64,000 nucleotides of DNA from an uncultured Muribaculaceae bacterium. GTDB lineage: Bacteria > Bacteroidota > Bacteroidia > Bacteroidales > Muribaculaceae. Every line of letters starts with the position of its first letter. The stretch's first letter is position 1. A model generated the notes under the pieces. It saw only the letters and a list, made by a program, of their open reading frames with translations, was not told where the DNA came from and did no database searches. The stretch lies in the NCBI GenBank assembly GCA_910578665.1, contig CAJTQU010000005.1, positions 36,203 to 100,202 of the forward strand, read 5' to 3'. Positions 41,433 to 52,300 of this stretch are shown one piece after another. Position numbers and translations under genes: made by a program.

Positions 41433-43061
41433 TCAGAATATCGAGGTCTTGGTGAGCGGAGCCAGACGCTCTATGGTTGCTGCCAGATCCATGGAGTCTG
41501 ACGGATCAAAAAGCACCGTATTGCCTACATAGAAACTGCCGAGGCTGAATGTCAGCACATACGGTCTGTATCCGTCAGCCTTGTTGATGCGGAACTTCCG
41601 GCACGCGTCACTCAGCTGGCTCATAAAAGATGCGAAATTATTTTGCAGATATTCGCGGGCTATGCGCTGACGCTCTCCGCGGTCATCCGTCCCCATCAGG
41701 TCTGCCTTGGTCAGTATGACACCCACCGATGATACCTTGGATAACGTGCATCCCACGGTATGGTCACGGCCCGTGCCGTCATAGGCAAATATGGTGAGTG
41801 CGTTCTGCAATGCCTCCTGCTGGTCATAGAGCGTGATACCGTCCTGGTTGCCAAGTATCACATTGTAGTCAAGCAGGAAGAAAAGCACCTTGCGGTTGTT
41901 GTTGGCAAGCACGCGCGAGGCGCCGAGCCGGCGCCACACCTCGGCTCCGTTGCCCAGCGAGTCAGACAGTGTCTTGAAACACTCGCCGCTTATCTCCACA
42001 AAGTTCAGCTCTGCCGTGTGCCGCGTACCTCCGGCGCGCGGCACATCGATATTGATATAATTTATTGTGTCAAACGCCGTAGGCACCGGCGGCTTTTTAG
42101 CCGTCATGGCCCGCACAAGGCCGTTATAATAAGCCATCGACCCGTCCTGGCCGTTATCGCCTATATTAGGGCGGTAGCGCCAGGTGCCGCGTGTAGTCAT
42201 CGCATTGAACAGGCCGGAAAGCACGCTCGATTTGCCTGAACGAGCCACGCCCAGAAAGTATATGTCTGTACGGTCCTGCGGAAAAGAATCGAAATTATTC
42301 ACCTGTGGCAACTGGAATTCAGGAGTCATAAGTTCACGCTCGCTGATAGAGGACGGTATGATACCGGCCCCGACCAAGGTGTCATAAGAAATGGTCAGAC
42401 CCATCTTTACAAAGCGCGCGGCCACATCGCCCGGAGGCAGCGAGGCAATATCGCGCTGGTCTGTATCCCGGGCATCGCCACCGTACACCAGTTTGCCCAT
42501 CAGAGAGCGGTTATACTTCCATGGCGAACGGCGCATATCGTCCAGTATCTCGGTCTGCAGTCTTTCTTTCTCCTCTTCAAGCTCGGCCAGCCTGCCCTCC
42601 GCGTCAAAATGATAACGTCCAGACGGATATGAAGCCAGATAATGACGGTAAAGTGTGATATTGTCACGGTCACTGGCCCTGCTCCACAACGCGTCTTCCT
42701 CAGCCAAGGCCATATTCTCACGGGCTTTGGCAGCCATTACTCCGGCCGGAAATGCCTCAAGATATTCTTTATAGCTTTCGGGTGTATTACCTGCCACGGC
42801 CCTGCTCCAGAAGCCTTTCTCTATATCCCACAGTGCAAGGCGCTCGCGTAGCTCCTGCTGCTTGCGGAAATGGAGGCCGCAACGCTGCATGTCGGCAAAG
42901 ACGCACGCCCCCGACGAAATAAAGGTCATAAGTTCCTCTGCGCTGAACAGCGACAGATTCTTCAACTGGTTTATATCAGCCAGACGCACCTTGCCCTCCA
43001 GCATGAAGTCTGCCAGTTCGGCGGCACTATAGGCCGATATTTTTTGCGGTATGAATGACAT
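41433..43061 (-). CDS. GTPase of the SrfB/SrfC-type cluster
   Basis: A 542-residue P-loop protein. The G1 motif GVARSGKSS is near residue 270, a G3 variant VEISGE (ExSG instead of DxxG) near 355, and G4 LTKADL near 450, so GTP is the likely nucleotide. Residues 80-175 contain two copies of a repeat with W-x-x-A-...-Y-x-x-YL-x-x-FP-x-G (WSRAVAGNTPESYKEYLEAF; WSRASDRDNITLYRHYLASY), and the very N-terminus is helical. No membrane span. A cytoplasmic switch linked to the membrane proteins around it is inferred. It starts 14 bases after its upstream neighbour. Confidence 0.72.
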   Translation of the reverse strand: MSFIPQKISAYSAAELADFMLEGKVRLADINQLKNLSLFSAEELMTFISSGACVFADMQRCGLHFRKQQELRERLALWDIEKGFWSRAVAGNTPESYKEYLEAFPAGVMAAKARENMALAEEDALWSRASDRDNITLYRHYLASYPSGRYHFDAEGRLAELEEEKERLQTEILDDMRRSPWKYNRSLMGKLVYGGDARDTDQRDIASLPPGDVAARFVKMGLTISYDTLVGAGIIPSSISERELMTPEFQLPQVNNFDSFPQDRTDIYFLGVARSGKSSVLSGLFNAMTTRGTWRYRPNIGDNGQDGSMAYYNGLVRAMTAKKPPVPTAFDTINYINIDVPRAGGTRHTAELNFVEISGECFKTLSDSLGNGAEVWRRLGASRVLANNNRKVLFFLLDYNVILGNQDGITLYDQQEALQNALTIFAYDGTGRDHTVGCTLSKVSSVGVILTKADLMGTDDRGERQRIAREYLQNNFASFMSQLSDACRKFRINKADGYRPYVLTFSLGSFYVGNTVLFDPSDSMDLAATIERLAPLTKTSIF

Positions 43062-43075
43062 ATATAATTATACTC

Positions 43076-43999
43076 TTATTTCCACGTAGTGATGAAATTG
43101 TTCTCTCCCACTCCTTTCGGAGAGCGCACCTTGTCCACGCTCACTGCCACCCAGCTGGACAGAATCACAATCTGCATAAGCAGCACCAGTGCTACGCCTC
43201 CGAATGAGACATTGGCCCATGAGGGATGGAAAATGCCGTAGGCCAGCCTGGTATCATGAGTGTCAAGCGGGGCATACTCCGTGTGCAGCATGGCAAACAT
43301 ATCGGTATTGGCATTACGGGAACACTCTGCCAGCCTCTTTTCCCATATAGGCTTTTGCCGGGCCAGCTCGTCCACATAACTGCCCACGGTAAACAGATCC
43401 CAGTTATCCACGGCATATGAGGCTCTTTCGCCAAAATCTTTTATCTCGGCAGACAGCATCGGATACCCCGAAGTGGCCACCAGCAGATCTTTGAGGTTGC
43501 GCAAATCAGCGTCCAGCTCGTCCGATTCCGTCCGGTTGTTAGGATTGTAATTACGGTAATTGGCCAGCCGCGACTCTACAAACTCCATATAAGACCCTTT
43601 GGCCGCACCGCTGCCCGTGGCAGGATTGATCATGGTGCGCAATTCGGCCAGCTGCACACGGGCAGCCGGCTGTATACTGTCACGCAGCGTAGATGCCACA
43701 GCCACAGTGTGCAGAACCCACCAGGCATTCACTAAGCCGACCACGGCGTACAGGCCGAAAAACAACCATTTCCTGACCACGCCCGACACGCTGAAATCGT
43801 TACTTTCCTTAGGCCTGCTGAAATAACGCGCCGTATACAGAAAAAAGCCCATGAGCAGGCCGCATCCGAGCGATACAGGGACGGAGACTGCCCACGAACA
43901 CCCCGAAGCGTAATACACTCCGGGCATCATGACAATAACCCACGCAAATATGCCGGTTACACTAAGTATGTCCAGAAATAGTCTTATCTTTTTAGACAT
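43076..43999 (-). CDS. Four-span membrane protein of the cluster
   Basis: A 307-residue inner-membrane protein. Hydrophobic spans: about 8-28, 36-57, 82-104 and 268-290. A soluble ~165-residue helical loop lies between spans three and four (LRDSIQPAARVQLAELRTMI; EFVESRLANYRNYN). The C-terminal tail (VSVDKVRSPKGVGENNFI) is polar. No transporter or enzyme motif is recognised. Position between the protease and GTPase genes with gaps of 27 and 14 bases suggests a membrane platform for the cluster. Confidence 0.62.
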   Translation of the reverse strand: MSKKIRLFLDILSVTGIFAWVIVMMPGVYYASGCSWAVSVPVSLGCGLLMGFFLYTARYFSRPKESNDFSVSGVVRKWLFFGLYAVVGLVNAWWVLHTVAVASTLRDSIQPAARVQLAELRTMINPATGSGAAKGSYMEFVESRLANYRNYNPNNRTESDELDADLRNLKDLLVATSGYPMLSAEIKDFGERASYAVDNWDLFTVGSYVDELARQKPIWEKRLAECSRNANTDMFAMLHTEYAPLDTHDTRLAYGIFHPSWANVSFGGVALVLLMQIVILSSWVAVSVDKVRSPKGVGENNFITTWK

Positions 44000-44026
44000 G
44001 GCAATATAAATCTGATATACATTGTT

Positions 44027-46261
44027 CTACATACATTCGGGACATTCCTTTTTAAGGCGTTCCATTTCTTCGTCCAGCTGCTGGCGCCTGCGTTTCAAGT
44101 CAGCATACCGTCGGCGCGCCTCGTCGCAGCCGCCCCCTCCCACGATCTTGTCAAAACCGCCGCCGGGACCAGGAGTAACTAAAAGACCGCCGCCGGGCGA
44201 AGGCATGCCGGAAGAATAGTCGGGCACAGCCTCTGTCCCGGGCAGATCGTCGGGGGAGGCCTCTACGGCGGCTGACAGATACATCACCGGACCCACGTCC
44301 GGCGAAGCAGCCTGACGCGCTGTACCTACCAATACTTTGCGTATGTCAGCCGGGCTCCAGTCCCTGTGGCGGCTTTTGAGCAGCGCAGCGCCGCCGGCCA
44401 CCTGGGGCGCGGCCATACTCGTGCCGGGCATATAGGCATAACCACCCCCCGGCACAGCGTTATATATGGCCACTCCGGGCGCCGAAATACGGCACAGACT
44501 TCCATAATTGGAACCGTCGAACGTCATAGGGTTAAATACAGCCTTGCGGCCCGACGGGTCTACGGCCGAAACCACCAGAGCATGTTCCGAGCGGTTCATA
44601 GGATCAAGACCTGCCGGCACATTGTCATTGCCGGCGGCCTTGACAATAGTCACGCCGCGGCTCTCGGCATAATTAAACACCTTGTCCCATATCTCGGCCT
44701 CGCGCAACTGCCTGGTACGGGCAAGTTCTTCCAGTTGTCCGGGCGGTATAAGTTTCATCATGGGCCCCCAGTAAGCCCCCAGCGACATATTGATAACATG
44801 GGCGCCCTGGCTCACCGCGTACATTATACCGTCTATAATGGCACTGTCGTAGCTCTGGCCGTCAGGGGTAAATACGTTCACAGGCATAATACTGCAGCCC
44901 GGAGCTATGCCGGCCGCCCCGAGACCGTTGTCCGCATGGCCCACGGCCGTGGAACCGACGTGAGTGGCATGACCTCCGCACGCGTGCACACGGGGTATCG
45001 CCGAGGTATGGCTGACAGCGTCATAGGGCTTCACTATCTTCCCCTCCAGTTCCGGATGGGACAGGTCAAAATCTCCGTCAAGCACAGCCACCACCACATC
45101 GCTGCTGCCAGTCTCAACGTCCCAGGCATCAAAAGTGCCTGTCATATCAAAATAATAACTCTGCTCGCCAACACGCATAGCCGGATCATTGCTGCGCCGT
45201 GTTCCCTGGTAGATATTCTCATATAGCGCTATTACCTCCAGTTCCGGCGCCATGCGCTCAGGCACCTCGCGCAGCATCATGTCACGATCCTGTTCAGGGC
45301 AGATAAGTACCACACGGCGCAAAACCGTGTCAGGATTGACCAGCCGGTATTTGTCCCTGTCATCCCATTCGCTGCGGAAACGCCTTATAAAATCATCCAG
45401 GCCGCCACCCTTAAGGACATATATATTTATCCTGTCACCGGCTATATATGACAGCGAATCCGGCGCCGGCACCACCTTTTCCTTTCCAACAGGAGGCGCC
45501 ACAGGTTCCAGTTCGCCGACACGTTCGGACGATACAGCACACGAACGCAACAACAGCCAGCCAACAGCCAATAATGCAATAAGAGCGATAATCCACCATA
45601 TATGCCCATGCCGGCGGCCGCGACAGCCTGTACCGCCGTCAGACGGCGGTACAACAGGGGGAGGTATGGCCGGAGGTGCCGCGTTTGGCGGTATGCCGGC
45701 AGGGCTTAAAGCCGGCGGCGGAGTGCCGGCGGACTGTTCCGGGACCGCAGTAGCGCCGTACGCCTCCGTACGACTGGCAGAACGGTACCAGGGACTGTAA
45801 GAGAGCAGACTGAGCTCTTTTCCCGTATCGGCACCGTTCTCCTTCATAGCCCATTGGGCTATGACTATCCGGCCTTCGCCACAGAATATGCAGTCCTCGC
45901 CAGGCACGGTGGCCACAGCTTCGAGCAGAGGCCGTGTTTCGGCATCGGCCTCTGCGGCGCCGGCACGCATTATGTCTGTAAACTGCCCCAGCAACGCTTC
46001 GTAACGCATGCGTTCTTCGCCTGCGAGCGCGCTGAGCGGCTTCGGCGTCCCGGCAAAGCGGTCAGTACTCCACTCTATCTTCCCGTCCGGAAGAAAACGC
46101 GGCTCGGCCAGACAATCAAACTCGGCAGCAGACACACTCTTAAGACGCGAACGCAACAATGCCGCCGTGCGGCGATGGTTGCGCACGGGCTCTTCCCCGG
46201 CCACGCTCACCGGACGGAACAATGCGGTGTCTGTACTTAATAATGTGCGGCGTGCATGCAT
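44027..46261 (-). CDS. Membrane-anchored subtilisin-family (S8) protease
   Basis: A 744-residue protein in three parts. Residues 1-170 are a cytoplasmic domain (IEWSTDRFAG; VPGEDCIFCGEG; IVIAQWAM) shared with the 396-residue cluster protein. A Pro-rich linker (APPAIPPPVVPPSDGG) leads to one transmembrane span near 222-241. The periplasmic C-terminal half is an S8 protease with all three catalytic motifs: Asp in VAVLDGDFD (about 395), His in GGHATHVGS (about 430) and Ser in GTSMAAPQVAGG (about 615). The end is a coiled coil. It lacks a classical signal peptide, so insertion is by the internal span. Neighbours include both GTPases, which may control its activity. Confidence 0.78.
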   Translation of the reverse strand: MHARRTLLSTDTALFRPVSVAGEEPVRNHRRTAALLRSRLKSVSAAEFDCLAEPRFLPDGKIEWSTDRFAGTPKPLSALAGEERMRYEALLGQFTDIMRAGAAEADAETRPLLEAVATVPGEDCIFCGEGRIVIAQWAMKENGADTGKELSLLSYSPWYRSASRTEAYGATAVPEQSAGTPPPALSPAGIPPNAAPPAIPPPVVPPSDGGTGCRGRRHGHIWWIIALIALLAVGWLLLRSCAVSSERVGELEPVAPPVGKEKVVPAPDSLSYIAGDRINIYVLKGGGLDDFIRRFRSEWDDRDKYRLVNPDTVLRRVVLICPEQDRDMMLREVPERMAPELEVIALYENIYQGTRRSNDPAMRVGEQSYYFDMTGTFDAWDVETGSSDVVVAVLDGDFDLSHPELEGKIVKPYDAVSHTSAIPRVHACGGHATHVGSTAVGHADNGLGAAGIAPGCSIMPVNVFTPDGQSYDSAIIDGIMYAVSQGAHVINMSLGAYWGPMMKLIPPGQLEELARTRQLREAEIWDKVFNYAESRGVTIVKAAGNDNVPAGLDPMNRSEHALVVSAVDPSGRKAVFNPMTFDGSNYGSLCRISAPGVAIYNAVPGGGYAYMPGTSMAAPQVAGGAALLKSRHRDWSPADIRKVLVGTARQAASPDVGPVMYLSAAVEASPDDLPGTEAVPDYSSGMPSPGGGLLVTPGPGGGFDKIVGGGGCDEARRRYADLKRRRQQLDEEMERLKKECPECM

Positions 46262-46316
46262 TTAAACACTATCTCCTAATATTTTATATGCCCAGTCTAT
46301 ACGGACAGGCCCGTGT

Positions 46317-49283
46317 TCAGTCACGCACGGCCTGGCGCATCTCGCGCTCCGCATCCATCAGCGCAGGGTCATGTTCGGCCAGTTCGTGCAGATCAGGACT
46401 GTCAAACAGCGTTCTGAGAATTATGGCGCGAAGCTCGTTATTCATATTAACGTCATATTTCGGAATCTCGCATGTGGCCAGGAAGCCTATCTTCATATTT
46501 TCTGTCCATGCGCGATAATTATTGTAGTTTGAGAAATATGCCAGCTTGTCACGTTCCACCGGCACACTGTTGAGTATACGGTCGATATTCTCAAATACGT
46601 CGAACACCACGTTCATATCCCTGCGTGTCTGTTCCTCGTCCAGAGTCTCCACCCCGTAGTAAGTGGGCTTTACCGTGACATTAAACTCGTTATGCCTTAC
46701 TGTCTGTACCACATCCTCCCAAAGTTCGTCCGAAAAGTACGCCGTGCCGAACGTATTGACAAACTTATTGAACATCTCGGCCACTATGTCAGCCAGCATC
46801 TCCGCCATATCCCCCAGCCTGTCAGGACTAGTGACATAGGGGCGTATCTGGTCTATTATGCGGCGCGTGATATGCAGTTTGTCACGATACAGCACGCGCA
46901 GGTTGGAAGCAATGTCCTCTATGGCACGCTCCGTCAGTCCCTGGCTGCGGAAACGCTGCAGATTGCCGGCCGAGATATAATGCTCCATCCAATATCCCTC
47001 GAGCGACTCCGCCAGCACCTGTGGCAGATTCTGCGCCAAAGGCGGATTTATCACATCGTTCACAGTGTAGCCAAACGTCTGCAAATACTCCTCCAGCTCA
47101 TCCTGTGACCGCAGATGGTAGGCATTCATGATGCGTTTCACATTCTCTTCGCGGCTGAGCGCAGGCTCCACGCCGGCACGGTCGCGTATGGCAAACAGAA
47201 TGCTGAGGTCGGTCTTCTCTATAAGTTTCATCTCCGAGGCCACGTCCAGTATGCGGTCATGCAGGTTTTCTTCGCTCACCAGCATCGAATCCAGCAATTC
47301 GGCAAAAAGATATGGTTTAGAGCCGAACAGGGCATCAAGCATAAAATCTATGCGGCCGGCACTTTCCAATGCCTCGCGCAGCCTGGTATCTGATTTATCG
47401 TCATGATAGAACGCGTACAGGGTGTCATATATGTTTCGGAAATTGTCGCGCACAAGGCGTGAGAAATTTTCATTACGCGCACTGACCACGTGTGCCGAGG
47501 CACACACAAGGTTGTCTATGATATACCGGGCGCCGTCATGACCGGGTGTTGCCGCGTATTCCCATGCCTCTTCCGGATTTCGAAAATGCGACCTGACGAA
47601 GTCATGGCTGAGAAAAGAGCGGCGCAGACGGTCCAGATAACCGGCCATTCCAGCGTCAGGCTCACGCTCGGCACCCTCATCCACGTAGCCCGGGAAAATT
47701 CCGGCACTATAGGCATAGTCACGCAACAAATACATATTGTCAAACGGCCGGCCGGGCACCCATTCCGAAAACCAGCGGTTGTCAGAATTTTCCTGTATGA
47801 CGTTGGACAGCGCGTTGGTATACCGCCTGACCCAGCGGTGCCGGGCTTCGTTTTCGAGCAAGTCTTCCGATGCCTCTGCCGGCTCTTTGGTCGGATCCCT
47901 GGCCAGGTCTATATTGAACTTGGTGCCCACCAGGAACAAAGGCGGCACATCGATACCGGCCAGAAACCGTTCTCTTTCGGCCGGAGTGTCCCCTATCATA
48001 TCGCTGATCCATCCCTTAAGCAGGCCAGACAGGCTCATTACCTCGCTCTTCTGCTCATGGTGGCAGAACAGCAGGGTGCTTATCAGATAGTTGCGCGAAT
48101 ACTTATTAAACAGATAGCCGACACGGCCGCGCAGCAGCATGGTGCATGCCTCTTTCTCGCTTATGAGCGCCTCGTCGATATTCTGTCGCGAACGCGCTCC
48201 CGGCATATCGAGTATGTCAAGACGCTCCAGAAACTGCTTGTCAGCCTCAACTCCGCGAGGCAGCTGCAAAACCACCTCGGCGGCCACGGCCGTAAACTCG
48301 CTCTTAAGCACGGTGAGCTCCCGGCGTCCCGTCCACACGCTCATCTGCGGCACACGGGCCTGCTCTATGCGCTCCCCCTTTTCATTCTCGGTCACGCCGA
48401 AAAATTCCTTTATGCGGTCTACGCACAACACCGTGCCGTCCACTTTGAGCAGAGCGTCAGCATTGATATAGACCGTTGTGGCAAACTCCATGCTTTCCAG
48501 CAGCCTGACCAGACGCGAGAAGATGTCGCTGACTATAGCGTTGCCGTTCCACAACGGGGCGAAAGCCTCCGTCCACTCGCGCGGCTCCATACAGCCTATT
48601 ATGGCACCCACGCGCTGGAAATAACGTGTGGCAGCCAGCAGGTCTATATAATATTTGGCCACAGGGAAGTTCCCGTGCGCCAGATAGTCTAGCATTTCGT
48701 AAAGGGCGTCTTCGTCTATAAGGGCCTGCACAGGTTTGCGTCCGGCATATTTCTGCTCCATTTCGTCCAGCAGGCGCTCCAAAGCGGCACGGTCGGCAAA
48801 ACGGTGGTTCTGCACATCGCTATAATAAGAATCTGCCAGTGTCAGGGCCACGTCTACAGGCGAAAACAACTTTACCGCTATAGGAAAAGCGTCATTGTCA
48901 CCGGCCGAGTCACGCACAGTGAAACGTGTGATCAGGCTGGTGCTCTCCACCCCTCCTCCCGAGGGATTAAGGTCAAGGATGAAATTGGCCGTGCCCCCGT
49001 TCCTGTCTGTCAGCACGCGCAACACACCCTCATGGTTCTTAAGCAGATTCTGCACCAGGTATGACTTGCCCACCTGGCTCTCGCCAAACACCGCAGCCGC
49101 CGGATTGACCTCCAAAGCCTTGGCTATACGGCCGACGGCCACGCGCCCTCCTATTATTTTATCGCGCGTCTGTCCCAGCGCCTCCGGGCCGAGAAAGGCC
49201 TTGGCCCAGTTCAGGCCGGCACGTGACGCATGTTTTTCAGCCTCTATAAGGCGCAGCATGGCGCCCGTCGATATATTGTTCAT
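46317..49283 (-). CDS. SrfC-like P-loop GTPase
   Basis: A 988-residue protein. G1 GESQVGKSYLVQNLL is near residue 67, G3 LDMPGARSR near 356 (the DxPG form seen in dynamin-like and septin-like proteins), and a G4 candidate GTKFN near 455. The long helical C-terminal part ends with an acidic-basic tail. The organisation, and its position directly after a SrfB homologue, match the SrfC family named for the Salmonella srfABC operon. Function in that family is not established. The nucleotide is probably GTP. It starts 34 bases after the SrfB-like gene and precedes the protease gene by 55 bases. Confidence 0.75.
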   Translation of the reverse strand: MNNISTGAMLRLIEAEKHASRAGLNWAKAFLGPEALGQTRDKIIGGRVAVGRIAKALEVNPAAAVFGESQVGKSYLVQNLLKNHEGVLRVLTDRNGGTANFILDLNPSGGGVESTSLITRFTVRDSAGDNDAFPIAVKLFSPVDVALTLADSYYSDVQNHRFADRAALERLLDEMEQKYAGRKPVQALIDEDALYEMLDYLAHGNFPVAKYYIDLLAATRYFQRVGAIIGCMEPREWTEAFAPLWNGNAIVSDIFSRLVRLLESMEFATTVYINADALLKVDGTVLCVDRIKEFFGVTENEKGERIEQARVPQMSVWTGRRELTVLKSEFTAVAAEVVLQLPRGVEADKQFLERLDILDMPGARSRQNIDEALISEKEACTMLLRGRVGYLFNKYSRNYLISTLLFCHHEQKSEVMSLSGLLKGWISDMIGDTPAERERFLAGIDVPPLFLVGTKFNIDLARDPTKEPAEASEDLLENEARHRWVRRYTNALSNVIQENSDNRWFSEWVPGRPFDNMYLLRDYAYSAGIFPGYVDEGAEREPDAGMAGYLDRLRRSFLSHDFVRSHFRNPEEAWEYAATPGHDGARYIIDNLVCASAHVVSARNENFSRLVRDNFRNIYDTLYAFYHDDKSDTRLREALESAGRIDFMLDALFGSKPYLFAELLDSMLVSEENLHDRILDVASEMKLIEKTDLSILFAIRDRAGVEPALSREENVKRIMNAYHLRSQDELEEYLQTFGYTVNDVINPPLAQNLPQVLAESLEGYWMEHYISAGNLQRFRSQGLTERAIEDIASNLRVLYRDKLHITRRIIDQIRPYVTSPDRLGDMAEMLADIVAEMFNKFVNTFGTAYFSDELWEDVVQTVRHNEFNVTVKPTYYGVETLDEEQTRRDMNVVFDVFENIDRILNSVPVERDKLAYFSNYNNYRAWTENMKIGFLATCEIPKYDVNMNNELRAIILRTLFDSPDLHELAEHDPALMDAEREMRQAVRD

Positions 49284-49317
49284 GATTCAAGTCCTGATTA
49301 TTTCTTTAACAGCTTTT

Positions 49318-52300
49318 TCATATACCCAGATGTAAGACGAACACGCCCGTGTCGAGCCATTCGGCCTCACCCATCGTGCGGCTCTGCAGCTTAAGCTGGA
49401 AAAAGTTATCATTCACGGCATTGCCTTCTGCATCAGTCACATCGACTATGCGCAATCCCTCTTTGTCTGTATAATAGTCGCGTTCGAGGGTGAAACGCAG
49501 GGGCACATGCGAACGGGTGCGCAGCCTTATAGTCTCCGCAGCGGCAGCCACCTTGTCACGCGGCAGCAGTTCGCCCGGAATTCCGGGCGCCGCGCCGGTC
49601 TGGCGCGCCACTTGCGCCTCAGCCGCCGTCCTGAGTGCCGCCTCGTCAAAATCCAGACGGTACAGCACACGGGCCGGATAGCCCTCCACATCCAGCTGTC
49701 TGCAACCGATATACACCGGGAAGCCGGAAATGCCTATAGAGGCCGTATTCACCTCAGGTGTCACTATATTCTGCATGGTGCCGGTCATGGTGTTGATGAT
49801 GCCCATATACTCGCTAGTAGGCTTGATGGAGCGTTTCAGCACCTCCGCATTCAGTTTGAACATAGGCAGCTTGCCCTGCTCGGCCAGCCACGCTATAAGG
49901 GCGCCGACAGCCACCAGGCCTTTCTTGTCAGAGAAATGCCCTATGTCGGTAGCCCCCGGATACCAGCTGCCCACACGATAGTCATTCATCGATATGAGAC
50001 GGTTGGGGGTCACGGGCATAAGGCGCTGCATCATGCGCTGTATCTCCTTGAGAGAACTGGGACGGCCGCCAAGTAGAACTATGTCACATTTATATGTATA
50101 GAATATGGCCGCCCACTTGCGCAGGCTTATCTCAAACACACGGCGCACTATCTCGTTAAGATACGCCGGATTGTAGCCTATCTCTAGATCCTCGAAACGA
50201 AATCCCGCTTTCTGTGCGAAAAAGTCCGTCAGATCCCTGCCCGGGCGCGTGGTGCCGCCAAAGACCTCGTCCCAGGTCACGGTGCGCGCTGGCTCGCCGC
50301 GATGCAGCATATCCAGCAGATGGCAGGCCAGAGGGATGAGCACCTGGACATTAAATTCCTTGCGCATGCGTCGTTCCACGACACCCATGCTGCCTGTCTC
50401 GCCAAAGAACCCGTGGAGTATTTCGGCCACATTTGCCACACCCTCGTCACGCAGCCTGGCCGTAATTATACCCGAAGCCCCCGGATAGGCCTCTTTGGGA
50501 CCTTCCAGTATCACATCGGTTATTATGCGTTTCACCAGATCGTCGCCGGCCGTATGGAAACTCTCCCAGAACAACGGCGTAGGCATTATGGCCTCCCCCT
50601 CGTCACGATACGTGCATATCATCAGGTCGGAGGTGCCGGCGCCTATGTCCAGCGAAGCCACGGTGAGGCTTGGCGACGCCTCGTTATTAAGACGTTTGCC
50701 ATACAGGCTGAAAAACTGGCGCGTATTGCCCATGTACCGGCGTAATTCGGAATACAGGTAGACCATCTGGCAGCATGTGGCCTCGTCATAATTCCAGGCA
50801 CGCCGCAAGTCAAGATCCTCGACAGACATCTTCATGTCGCGCACCGAAGGCACTATCTCCACCTTTTCGTAATCCTCGTCTGGAGAATACGGTATTTCGT
50901 ACGTACCCACGTCATAACGCCGCAATGCCACGGCAGCCTCTTCCATGCACCGGCGCAACACAAGCTGCTCGCGCGCAGTCATGGCCGTAGGGGCAGTGAC
51001 TATAATTCGGGATATGCGGCGCGGACGCTGCTCGCTGCCCGCATGGTGGCGCCATTCGTAACTGTTGGCCTGCATGCGCGCCTGCAGCAATATCTCTATG
51101 AAACAGAATGTCATGAGCGAGGACCGTGAATATGCGGCACGCGCCCCCATCTCCGCCGGGTCGGGAGTAAAACTGCCGTCAGAGCGGAACTGCTGCATAA
51201 GACCCTCTACGTATACCGAATGTGACGGCCCCGCCACACGTTCTTTTTCCGTGATGAACTTCCACTGGCCTTCATAAGGGTCAGTGTCCCACAAATAACG
51301 TTTGGGAGACGAATGGTTGGTGTCATACTGCTCCGAATCATGCAAATCGCGGTCACTCCCGTAGATATGGCGCATCGCCTCGCGTCCCAGACGCAATATG
51401 GAAGGCCAGTGGAACTGGCGGCTGCCCGTTTCCAGCCCGAAACGTTCCTCTTTGAAACACAGACGCATGTCAAACGGCTCGTCATATACCTCTCCTGTGC
51501 CCAGATCACGCAAAGCCAACACTTTGCACCGTGAGAACGAGGCATCCAGAGGATCCTCTGCTATCAGTCCGAATGTGCGCGAATTGCCTATGTCCAGCAC
51601 CAGGTTAGTACGCACCGGCACCTGCTCGGCCGCGTTATACAGCTTTACATCGGGTATCGCGCCAAGCTTGTGCATCACGCTCACAAAATATATGTAGTAC
51701 ACGAGATATTTCATCGAGGCACCACGCGGCAGCGAGTCCAGGTCGGTGCTGCCGAGCAATTGCTGCAACATGGCGTTCAGCCAGGGGCGCGCCTCCATAT
51801 CGCAATAACGGTAGAGAATGAGAGGCACATCCACATTCTCTTTCTGAGCCTGGCGCACACGCCCCAGGCCCTCGATATCCTTGCGCGATATGCCGCACAG
51901 GCTGTAGTGCTTGAGCGCCTGGCCGTCAAAGCGGGGACTCTCGCGCTCCATACCTGTCTCATCGGCGACCACACGGGTGTCAAAAGCCAGGACAAGCCGG
52001 TACACACGCTTCTGCGCCGTGCATTTCTCTTCCACAGGACGCAGCAGCATACGGGCCCAGTTGGCAGGTTCGACCAGCTGCCCCGTCATATCATTTTCAA
52101 ACATGGGCACGGGTATCCAGTGTCCCTCCAGCTGTTCCAGTCCGGAGACACGCCGGTCACCTATTATCTGGTTAAGCCGTCCCACACTCATCACATCTTC
52201 CTGTTTCAGACAGTTGAGAAGCGCGAAATTTATATCGTCCTCGTCGGCAGTCTCTCCCGTGGGAGCTATATAACCGCCGTACTGCAGGTCACCCCTGCGC

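Noticed and set aside
47490..48692. Open frame of 400 codons on the plus strand opposite the SrfC-like gene
   Set aside because: Composition is that of a mirror frame of a GC-rich gene (His, Arg and Cys rich), no domain, no promoter. The minus-strand gene has clear GTPase motifs.
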